Assembly: GCA_023053575.1 (NCBI GenBank)
Contig: JAKZAP010000020.1
Coordinates: forward strand, 14,627,998-14,691,997
Source of the DNA: Branchinecta lynchi
Lineage: Eukaryota; Arthropoda; Branchiopoda; Anostraca; Branchinectidae
DNA length: 64,000 bases
Reading direction: 5' to 3'
Shown: piece after piece, positions 55,680 through 64,000 of the stretch
Layout of the letters: every line of letters starts with the position of its first letter
Numbering within the stretch: the stretch's first letter is position 1
Notes under the pieces: generated by a model
What the model was told of the DNA's origin: nothing
The model's input: the letters and a program-made list of their open reading frames with translations, nothing else
The model's database searches: none
Translations under genes and position numbers: made by a program

Positions 55680-56760
55680 GGTCATTAACTATGAGGCAAA
55701 AACTAAACGCGCGGTTTAAATTTTAAAGGTCATCAGTCAACGCCTTCACTTAAGTTAGTACTACCATAAATTTCAAGGCAGATCAGTAAAACATATGTAA
55801 TGTGAAAACTCTCAAGAGGCACTTCTGTTCAGTTCTGTAATGTGTGGATAAAGCTATTCGGCCATAAGAAAATGAAAAGGACATCAACCACTAAGGAACA
55901 ACCAGACATGGGTTTAAATTTTAAAGGTCATCAGTCAACGCCTTCACTTAAGTTATTACTACCATAGTTTCAAGACCGATCAGTAAAACATATGTAGTGT
56001 GAAAACTCTCAAGAGGCACTTCTGTTCAGTTCCGTAATGTGTGGATAAAGCTATTCGGCCATAAGAAAATGAAAAGGAAATCAAACACTAAGGAACAACC
56101 AGGCATGGGTTTAAATTGTAAAGGTCATCAGTCAACGCCTTCACTTAAGTTAGTACTACCATCAATTTCAAGACCGATCAGTAAAACATATGTAATGTGA
56201 AACTTCTCAAGAGGCACTTCTGTTCAGTTCTTTATTGTGTGGATAAAGCTAGTCGGCCATAAGAAAATTAAAAGGAAATCAAACACTAAGGAACAACCAG
56301 GCATGGGTTTAAATTGTAAAGGTCATCAGTCAACGCCTTCACTTAAGTTAGTACTACCATCAGTTTCATCAGTTTCAAGACCGATCAGTAAACCATATGT
56401 AATGTGAAAACTCTCAAGAGGCACTTCTGTTCAGTTCTGTAATGTGTGGATAAAGCTATTCGGCCATAAGAAAATTAAAAGGACATCAAACACTAAGGAA
56501 CAACCAGACATAGGTTTCAATGTTAAAGGTCGTCAGTCAACGCCTTCACTTAAGTTAGTACTACCATCAATTTCAAGACTGATCAGTAAAACAAATGTAA
56601 TGTGAAACTTCTCAAGAGGCACTTCTGTTCAGTTCTTTATTGTGTGGATAAAGCTAGTCGGACATAAGAAAATTAAAAGGACATCAAACACTAAGGAAAA
56701 ACCAGACATCGGTTTAAATTTTAAACCTCATCGCTCAACGCCTTCCCACAAGGGAGTGCC
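55680..56760 (+). repeat. Tandem array, about 198-bp unit
   Basis: GTCATCAGTCAACGCCTTCAC recurs at spacings of 198, 197, 198, 207 and 198 bp (reference points 55731, 55929, 56126, 56324, 56531, 56729). The 207 interval holds a 9-bp internal duplication (CATCAGTTT). Units share TGTGGATAAAGCTATTCGGC and AAGAGGCACTTCTGTTCAG, with few differences, so recent expansion is likely. No ORF spans the units. Confidence 0.9.
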
Positions 56761-56798
56761 ATTAAGATGAAGCACACACGAGTGATGCGAAATTCTTT

Positions 56799-57379
56799 GG
56801 GATCAACTATAACCAGGAAGGGAAGGGAACGCGAGAAAAGAAAAATGCATACTAAAACCAGGAAGTGCATACTAAAACGAGGAAGGGCATACTAAAACTA
56901 GGAAGGCTGTCGCCAGAATTCAAAACTGGAAAGCCGCACCGTTTCCTTCCTCTGTTTAGTTTTCTTTAAGGGGTCGGCGACTTTAAAAAAAAAATCAAAG
57001 TTCACCATCCCTTCCTCGTTTTAGTGTCCTGACATGGGTAGGCATTAAGTTCAGCGAGGGGTCGGCAACTCTAAAATTGTAATTCACAATTTCATTTCTC
57101 GTTCTGACGGTAGGGTCGGCAGCAAGGGGTCAGCAACTAAGATATTTCAAGTCCACTATTTCCTTCCTCGTTTTAGTACCTTGAAAGTACTAAAACGAGG
57201 AAGGGGTAGTGAACTTTGAATTTGAAAAGTTGTCGCCCCCTCTAAGAATACAATAGAGGAAAGGAACGGTGCGGCGAATTCTTGCAACAGCCTTCTTCGT
57301 TTTAGTATGCCCTTCCTGGTTTTAGTATGCCTTCCGGCTTTTCTCGTGTTCCCTTCTCTTGCTGGTTTTAGTCGATCCC
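56799..57379. mobile_element. Mutator-type foldback element, 9-bp duplication
   Basis: AAATTCTTT at 56790-56798 and 57380-57388. Ends GGGATCAACTATAACCAGG and CTGGTTTTAGTCGATCCC, with the same ACTAAAACGAGGAAGGG modules and GTCGGCAACT blocks as 45481-46016. It inserted directly after the 198-bp array. Confidence 0.88.
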
Positions 57380-57388
57380 AAATTCTTT

Positions 57389-57919
57389 AGGGGGCAGCTT
57401 ATAGGCATTTTGCTGTGCTCCCACAAACAATTTGTTGGTCGATTGTAGCTCAAAAATATTGTTTCCGCGGTCTTTAGTGCGGCCCACAAGTGTATTTCCG
57501 CGACCAAAGATTTTTGTGGCTCGAATTCGACATAGAACTGCCGAGGTGATTGTCGATTCTGGGGGAGATTCAAATTTCGCAGCAAAATAATAGTTGCGCT
57601 TTGATCGAAGTTTAAAGGTCTCTGAAAATACCGTTCTACCGGTCGTCAATCATAGTTTCTTTGACCTTCAAACTCGTCGACCTTCGTAAGCTAGCAAGTT
57701 CGAAGTCTGCTTGAAACGTTGAACGAACGGCGACCGGGCAAGGATCGCCGGAGTCTCATTAAACAAAGGGTGAACTTCGGCGGCGTTCGAAAACGGAAGT
57801 GAGGCAACCGGCTAAGACAACGGTGAGCAAAACTTCGATCAAAAATTCAACTAATGTCTGTAGACAAAAAACTGAGGATCCTTTTTTTCAAGCCTGAAGT
57901 TTTATTTCTTGAGATTTTA
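57389..57919. other. No recognised gene
   Basis: GC-richer than its surroundings. 57480-57600 resembles 58925-59040 (AAGATTTTTGTGGCTCGAATTC; GACATAGAACTGCCGAGGTGATT), so it belongs to a dispersed repeat. The 87- and 93-codon frames overlap each other and are not convincing. Confidence 0.35.
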
Positions 57920-58125
57920 GTTGTGTTTTGCAGATACCATGGTATCTGATACTGTGGTATAAAGTTGTTTTCGCAGTTACCGTGGTATCTGATACCGCGG
58001 TAAAAAGGCGTTTTCGCAGTTATCGTGGTATTTAGCCAGTACCATAGTAACGTATATTCAGATACCACGGTCGGACCATAGTAACTGATCATTGTAGCTG
58101 AAAAACTCATCTCACTTTCATCATC
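57920..58125. mobile_element. T2-family MITE, right side worn
   Basis: TA then GTTGTGTTTTGCAGATACC, followed by GTTACCGTGGTATCTGATACC modules and CATCTCACTTTCATCATCACC. The right inverted end is missing. Confidence 0.65.
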
Positions 58126-58149
58126 ACCAATACAAGATTCTATTTTCTA

Positions 58150-58770
58150 ATTGCACTTGCAGCTTCGCTCAAGTGCCATATACCGATCACTTTTCGGTCG
58201 GTTGGTCTGCCTGTGGTCTGTCAGTCCACTATTCTCGAGTAAGGGTACTTCAAGAAGTGCTAGCACGATGAAACTTGGCAGGCATATCAACGACCCGACC
58301 AAGTTAACTTGGAAATAGTCACTTCCCCGATCTGACCACCGTGGGGGGTGGTGGAGGGAGGGGGAATCCGGAATCTTAAGGTATGTATAACTTTGGAACG
58401 GGTGATCGGATCTTAATGAAACTTGATATGTTCTTACCTCGTGTCTCAGATATTTTCAAGTCCGGGCCGGATCCGATGAATTTGGGGGGAGTCGTAGGGG
58501 GGGGGGGGAGAGGATTCTTGTGAGTTATGGCACGCTTAGAGTGGAGTGATCAGGATGAAACTTGGTGGGAAGAACAAGTGCAAGCCGTCGGTAGATCACT
58601 GACAGAACTGGACCGGATTTTGGTACAGTGGGGGAAGTTGGAGGGTGGTTCCGGAATTCCGGTGATCCAGGTGTGCTAGGACGATGAAACTTGTCAGGCA
58701 AATCAAGCCCCAACCAGATTAACTTGGAAATATCAGTTCCCCGATCCGACCATTGGAGGGAGTATGAAGA
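58150..58770 (-). repeat. R3 repeat, truncated
   Basis: Hairpin start GCACTTGCAGCTTCGCTCAAGTGCCATATACCGATC, then GATGAAACTTGGCAGGCATATC and GGATGAAACTTGGTGGGAAG modules; stops near GGAGGGAGTATGAAG. Confidence 0.7.
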
Positions 58771-59856
58771 GCTATTTCAATCTAAGGGGCACGATACACC
58801 ATGGCACATGAAACATGACTAATTACGGATATTGAACGAAAGAAAACGGTAAATGTTACGAAACAAGGTACAAGAAAATGTAGTTACCGCATAAGTACTA
58901 CCTTCGTATCACCTAGCAGCAGGTCTGAGTGCAGATTCAAGATTTGTGTGGCTCGAAGTCGACGAACAACTAGCGAGGTAATTTCTGTTTTTTTGCTGGA
59001 AAATAAATTTAGCAGCAAAGTAAAGTGAAACAATAAAATTAACTACTTTAAAAAGCGAATAGACATAAAACTGAGGATCCTTTCTCATCAGAATAGGAAG
59101 GACGCAAGCCTGAAGCTCTATTCGTTCAGATTTTCAGTGCTTAGCCACAACTGTTCTGCGAAGAACGGCTTATGTTATGGGTTTTGATTCCGCTAAAATG
59201 AGGCATAAAAACAAGCGACTGGTTGAACCAAAATAGAAAGGAAGGAAATAAAAAAAAATGGGAACAATTACATTTAAAAAAATTTAAGTCCAACTGAAGG
59301 CCTTTTTTGAACCATTCCTGAAGACATTTTTGAACCATTGAATCATTAGAAATATTTTAATTAACGGAAGGGCTTTTTGAACCATTCCTGAAGGCCTTTT
59401 CGAATCACTGAACCGTCAGGAATATTTTGGGGGTTTCGCTCCGCCGAAATCGAAAAGTAAACAATAAAAATAAGAACAGGAGAACTGCGAAACTTACGGT
59501 ATTGAAACATCTCGTCATAATAGTGAGCAAGATCCATCTTAAATAAAATTTACCTTAAAATACTAAAAATCCCAGAAGACAGTCGGTTAATCACATCACA
59601 GCCTACCTGACTTAGCCTGATTCTGGAGATGATGCTGACAAGCAGGGCCTTATAGGATTGGTGCAGGTGACGTATCAACGGCATGGCTAGTTAGTGTCTC
59701 CATCTTTTCAGTGAATTAGGGAACGACTAATAATATAGTAACAATAATAATATAATTGCAGTTATGAGACTTTCACCTTTATAAATATTCTGTCATATTC
59801 TGTAATATTCTGTCAGGAATGCATGCCATATATTAAATTACAAAAAATATGCTAAA
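58771..59856. other. No recognised gene; short direct repeat
   Basis: 59285-59415 has a duplicated module (TTTTTTGAACCATTCCTGAAG and CTTTTTGAACCATTCCTGAAG, spaced about 100 bp). Confidence 0.35.
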
Positions 59857-60075
59857 TCACGAAATCTCTTTCACTGTTATTTCAGTTCCCTTATCCACTC
59901 CACTAACCGTTCGATCGAGTGATTTCAGGAGATAATGGTTGTTTTGCCTTCTTTTGTAGTCGGAGGCACAATGGGTTAATGCAAAAAGTTTAAAGGACCG
60001 TTCAAGCTTACGTTTAAGGCGCAGAATTTCTGAATCATACTTGCTATCCGCGAATTTCTGTGGTAAAACTTTCAT
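59857..60075 (-). pseudogene. Possible LINE RT fragment
   Basis: KYDSEILRLKRKLERSFKLF then DYKRRQNNHYLLKSL resembles the YD.EI..LKRKLR..ERKW..Y...RN.Y..L region ahead of the palm domain in CR1-like polymerases. Short and isolated. Confidence 0.4.
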
Positions 60076-61480
60076 CCCACCAGGCTTGATGTGGTAAAAA
60101 TTAATAGGAACAAGTTCTATTCTTTGTGTTAAAAGTCATACGTGACCAATCTCAGCTTGCGTTTCCATCACGTGGCTGTCAAGGAAGAAAGAGAGAAACG
60201 GATAAGGAGAGAGATATTTGTAATTATAACTGAAACTGAATGAGCTCTTTGAATGGAAGTCAATCATACTAAACTGTACAGCTAATTGCGTTTTAAAAAC
60301 TACAAGCTTTTACCTTATCTGAAGTAATTACAGCAATCCTGGTAGGCTCAAAATAAATCGAGGAATTTACATTAGTCCAACAGACACAGCAACAGATATT
60401 ATACTGAATTTGCACAGAACCGGTCAAGGCTAATCTAAAATTCCACATTTCAGGATGTTCAGTATCCCTAAAGTCATCAAAGGTTGGGTTCTCTTGGGAT
60501 TCCTTGTCAGGCTGCAGGCTCAGTGTGGTTAGTTAGCGCATACGTGGGTGGAAGAGGAGGATAAGGCTTACAAAGCGAAGTATTTTTATTGTTGTTACAA
60601 CACAAGCGTGAACAGTCCTTAACAGACTTCTTCAACGTGAAACATTAGCATATTGACTACTGCTATTTATCTAAATCAGCAAAATACACGAGGCAAATGA
60701 GACCAGTTTTGTTTTATGGTACCACTTTGAGATGTGTTGTACATCCTTAAAATGTATGCAATAGTATTGTTGTCGTGTCTAGATATCTGCTGTAATATAT
60801 AGTCTATGGAATTATCAGAAAGATAGATTAGCGGCTGTTACAGCTGTGTTAGATTGGGAGGAAGGCACTTAGCTAACTCATGTAATGCGCTCGGTTAAAT
60901 TGCTCTTAGAAGACAAAGAGAGAGAAGAAACTGAGACATTGTCTCATTTTGTAGTTTTTTCGAGCAGTGCATTTAATTGCACTTACGTCTACGTCAAATG
61001 TCCATTTTGAATCGGTTGATCTGCTCGTTCAGTTATTTTCGGACAGCAAACTGATAACCAACAGAAGCGACATAAATGTTAGTAGAAAATAGAAATCACA
61101 TGATGGACGTACTAACCTTGTCAATGATGATGTAGAATTTTAGCTCCGATCAGTACAATAATGCTCTCTGCCCCCCCCCCCGTACTGTTTACTTCAGCCA
61201 CCGTTAGGCAACATAGGTCATAGTCTGAGTCTTGTCTGAGGCTCCTTAAAGTGTTCTGGCCTGTAAGGCGAAGTGTTTGAGGGGAGACTGATAGCCTAGT
61301 GTAGGTTCAGTCTGCAAACCATAGTGTAAATTGATCACTTGTCTCCGTGATGGACCCGTGAAGTTCTGAATGAGTAGTAGGCCATTTGAACTCCCAACGC
61401 TATTGATGACGGAATGCACCTTGCAGGTTCACCATCACTGTCCGGTTACGACACCCCTCGCAGTGCACGTGGCTAAGAAT
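60076..61480. other. No recognised gene or repeat
   Basis: Possible unique intron DNA. I see no ORF of note; a C run lies at 61171-61180. Confidence 0.35.
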
Positions 61481-61483
61481 GCA

Positions 61484-62201
61484 CACAAACTCTGTCGTCG
61501 TAACAGAACTATATGCGCTAACGATTACATACATACTTTGTATTCGTAGTGCAGAAGCTGTCCGACGAACCTCTGTCGTCTTAACAGAATGTCGTAATAT
61601 GCGCTAACGATTAATATACTTTGAATTCTAGTGCAGAGGTTCTACCCGACGAAGCTCTTCGTCGTACAGAATGTCGTATTGAATGAATGAATGAATCCTA
61701 TTACTAACCCACTACTATAAAATAGAAATAGTGGAGTACATAGAGAAAAGAAAGAAACACAACTTAAATTAGAATACAAATTTACACTTCGAACAAATGG
61801 ACAAGACCGTGATGCGGAGAAAACGCGGCGACCAACAGATGCCTGTGGGGCTCGCCAAGTTTAACAGTTGTATTAGTTACTGAAAATTTATTTATAATTT
61901 TTCTATTTTCATAACAAATTGTAAAGGAGGAATTTACAGTAGCGGCTACATCCTTTTTCTTCAGCAGGGGTAAAGTCCAGAAAGGGTAAAGGACCGAGTG
62001 GTCGCAGTAAGTGGCGTAGAGCTTAGCAAGAGCTCAGTGGTTATATTTTCCGCGGTTGGCAACGATTTTGGCATATCCATATTTTGCGCTAACGATTGTA
62101 TACTTTGTATTTCTAGTGCAGAGGCTCTACTCAACGAAGCTCTATCGTTGTAACAGAATGTCGTAATATGCGCTAACCGATTGTATACTTTGTATTTCTA
62201 G
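61484..62201 (+). repeat. Tandem copies of the exon D 3' splice site and exon start
   Basis: Four copies of GCGCTAACGATT..TACTTTGTATTTCTAG followed by TGCAGAGGCTCTACCCGACGA-like sequence. AG positions: 61548-61549, 61630-61631, 62115-62116 and 62200-62201 (the one used by exon D). Spacing within each pair is 82-85 bp. The upstream copies encode SAEAV, SAEVLPDEAL and SAEALLNEAL before stops, versus SAEALSDGA in exon D. Confidence 0.8.
61678..62088 (-). mobile_element. Insertion splitting the exon-start array, LINE-tail-like
   Basis: Begins TTGAATGAATGAATGAATCC, which on the minus strand is a tetranucleotide tail after a non-coding sequence, and ends before TTGCGCTAACG. It interrupts the second repeat copy. 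No coding part included. Confidence 0.5.
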
Positions 62202-62344
62202 TGCTGAGGCTCTATCCGACGGAGCTGATGGAAACGAGCCCCCAAAAACGGATGACAGCGGGTTGTACTCCCCCGTCGTGAGCGACAAGGATGAACAAGA
62301 AGGTGGAAGCAGATCGCGGAGCAGGTCACGAGAAGCGCTATCTG
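62202..62344 (+). CDS. Exon D of the coiled-coil protein gene
   Basis: Acceptor TTTGTATTTCTAG, donor TATCTG|GTGAGA. Joined to exon C (phase 2) it reads R-SAEALSDGADGNEPPKTDD, SGLYSPVVSDKDEQEGG, SRSRSRSREALS. An acidic, probably disordered segment with a four-fold Ser-Arg run, plausible for phosphorylation. It exits in phase 1. Stop codons follow at once without splicing, so another exon lies downstream unless this donor is skipped, which would end the protein at GEN. Confidence 0.75.
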
Positions 62345-63762
62345 GTGAGAATTAGACCTGAACGTTACTTAGACTACGAAATACGCTTGATGACTAACTT
62401 CGTACTGATAAAGAGTCGCCAATTGCCAAATGAAGAGCCAGAAATGTCACCACAGCAAATGCTGTTGATTGGTTTACATAGTAATTGAGTCAGTTTTGCT
62501 GATTCATTTGGATGACGTTTTTGTTCTTCCATTGGATCACTATCATGTTGGTCCTATAGAGTGTATAGAGAGTGCATATGGAGTGGTCATATAGACCGTA
62601 GCCGCATAAAATTTTAGGGGATGGTTGCTTGTGATGAATAGTTGCCTGAAACTATCGCGCTGGATTTGTAGACTAGGATTTATCCATTTCTTTTTTTTTC
62701 TCTAGACTTTCCTGTGGACGGCAGCCATTTGCGTTTCTTAAAATGGCCTTTCTTCCGTTCTATTCCGCCGTTTGTGACTCACGGTGTTTTTTTTTTTAAC
62801 TTGGAACATTTTGGTTTGTAGGCTACTCGCAGGTACTTGTTGCTTCCTTTATGAAATTCGAACCCCATAAACCGATTATGAGCGTACACTAGGGGTCGCA
62901 GTCCAGTAGGGTCGGGCTTCACCTAACTTGGTTTGGCGCAATAGATTTTTTTATATAACTTAAAAACTAATAAATCAGATTGTAATTTTTGTGGCTATTC
63001 CTCCATCCGTTAATGACGTTAATTTTAATCTACTTTTGCCCACTTTTAACTATTCATATCACCTAACTTTTGAAAATAAACCCATATTTTATTTACTATT
63101 CTACCCCCTAATATTTGGAAATTAATTCTATATATTTATCTACTCTATATTTGGAATATTAATTATATATCTAAAGTATAAGATCGCATAGTAATAGCTC
63201 AGATAATAGTCTAAGTAAAATAAAGTCAAATTAATGCCGATCATTCTTGAATGTTTTGCCTTTTTCGCTGAGTTGTATTCGCGTGCCCTCACGGCTAGGT
63301 TGCGGCTTCTAAAGAAAGCTTTTTCATGATCCATGATCATTAATTACTGTTAATACATTTGAGTTAAGCGTAGCTATTGCGAAACTGTTTGGCGCCTTGA
63401 AAAATACTCTTGATGACTAACTCTTCTTGCCGATGCAAAATCGCCCTGTACCTAGCGGCAGAGCCGGAAGCGGTATCACAGCTACTCTCAAACATCGCCG
63501 TGATTGGTTAAATCACGATTGAGTTGTTGAGTTTGAATCGTTGGTGCTACGTTTTCTCTGTCTTCAATGAAGTTGACGTTGTAAAAACGAGCCTCTGAAC
63601 ATCCAAATTAGTCAAATAAATCTCCGAGAACAGGGCTTTTTCTTAAGGAAGAAGAAGAAGAAAACTAAAACTGTGCTGCCCTTCCCAGTTTTTCGCAGCG
63701 ACGTCCCGCGAATTTTCATGATTTTTCATGACAATCTGAAGGTAGTACGCGAAAGATTTACA
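62345..63762. other. Intron DNA after exon D
   Basis: Mostly AT-rich. 63410-63560 is related to 32990-33080 and 47510-47660 (GATGCAAAATC; CGGAAGCGGTATCACAGC; GAGTTTGAATCGTT), a dispersed repeat. GAAGAAGAAGAAGAAA at 63650. Confidence 0.4.
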
Positions 63763-64000
63763 AATATTCCTTCAGCACAAGCTGACGGCACATAATTTTT
63801 ACGGATAATGTCAAAACGGATACGTCAGCTTAATTTTATTTAGAACTATATTTCGGCCCTTCTTGGCAAGGGTCCTCTTCAGTCTCAATCCGGAGAATGG
63901 ACGTCCTGAAAAACGAACACATTAAATTCATTTTCCAGCTTGAACGGGTTGAGCCTAAAGAGGACCCTTGCCAAGAAGAGCCGAACAAATTCCGCTGACA
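63763..64000. mobile_element. Hammerhead element cut by the window end
   Basis: Left end AATATTCCTTCAGCACAAGC, GTCAAAACGGATACGTCAGC, a minus-strand hammerhead, the centre GAATGGACGTCCTGAAAAACG, then a mutated plus-strand partner (CTAAAGAG..GCCGAACAAA) reaching base 64000. Confidence 0.8.
63817..63892 (-). ncRNA. Hammerhead ribozyme, CTGAAGAG core
   Basis: Minus strand: GGATTGAGA, CTGAAGAG, GACCCTTGCCAAGAAGGGCC, GAAA, TATAGTTCTAAATAAAATTAA, GCTGACGTATCC. Core at 63851-63882 is intact. The base next to the core changed from C to A, weakening the first stem I pair. Confidence 0.7.

Noticed and set aside
55680..56760. CRISPR-like regular repeats
   Set aside because: Units are about 198 bp and similar along the whole length, so this is a tandem satellite, not repeats with unique spacers; the genome is animal-like.
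57322..57649. Overlapping 87- and 93-codon minus frames
   Set aside because: They overlap in different frames in a dispersed repeat and cross the end of a Mutator-type element.

Overview
This window reads as nuclear DNA of an invertebrate animal. No species can be named from it. It holds four GT-AG exons of one spliced plus-strand gene, separated by introns of about 13.6, 15.6 and 22.9 kb. Almost everything else is mobile DNA: a Penelope-like retroelement, decayed CR1/L2/jockey-style LINE ends, hAT-, Tc1/mariner- and Mutator-type MITEs, and several long interspersed families built of internal tandem units. There is no operon-like or prokaryotic organisation, and most long open frames lie inside repeats.

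Host gene. Exons at 9526-9774, 23379-23532, 39139-39267 and 62202-62344 join in frame (junction phases 1, 2, 2). They encode a long charged coiled coil followed by an acidic tail with an Arg-Ser run. The family is not recognised. The last exon is preceded by degenerate tandem copies of its own 3' splice site and first codons.

Main discovery. At least seven short (about 160-375 bp) elements contain the core CTGANGAG, a GC-rich hairpin, then CGAAA, with the flanking arms able to pair. This is the type I hammerhead ribozyme consensus. The elements are palindromic, so a hammerhead and its complement usually lie in opposite arms. Four have clear 12-bp target-site duplications (44619-44993, 49545-49706, 32167-32393, 53262-53518) and a fifth has an imperfect one (48651-48851). 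They look like a mobile, non-autonomous, ribozyme-bearing foldback family. The likely source of mobilisation is a Penelope-like element; one such element, with its RT and GIY-YIG domains, lies at the left edge (1-2324, minus).

Layout. 1-2324: Penelope-like element with one frameshift. 2.3-9.5 kb: repeats and MITEs up to exon A. 9.8-23.4 kb: intron 1 with hAT and Tc1-type MITEs, two LINE ends and a tRNA-like sequence. 23.5-39.1 kb: intron 2 with nested repeats, a 4.0-kb hAT-like element (28872-32896, 8-bp duplication) and two oppositely oriented copies of one long family (33288-36265 and 36903-39063). 39.3-62.2 kb: intron 3 with most hammerhead elements, two Mutator-type foldback elements (9-bp duplications), a 464-bp palindrome and a 198-bp tandem array. 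62.3-64.0 kb: downstream intron, ending in another hammerhead element.

Many insertions are nested with intact duplications, so their relative order can be read directly, for example a hammerhead element inside a long repeat inside a hAT MITE at 49.1-50.5 kb.
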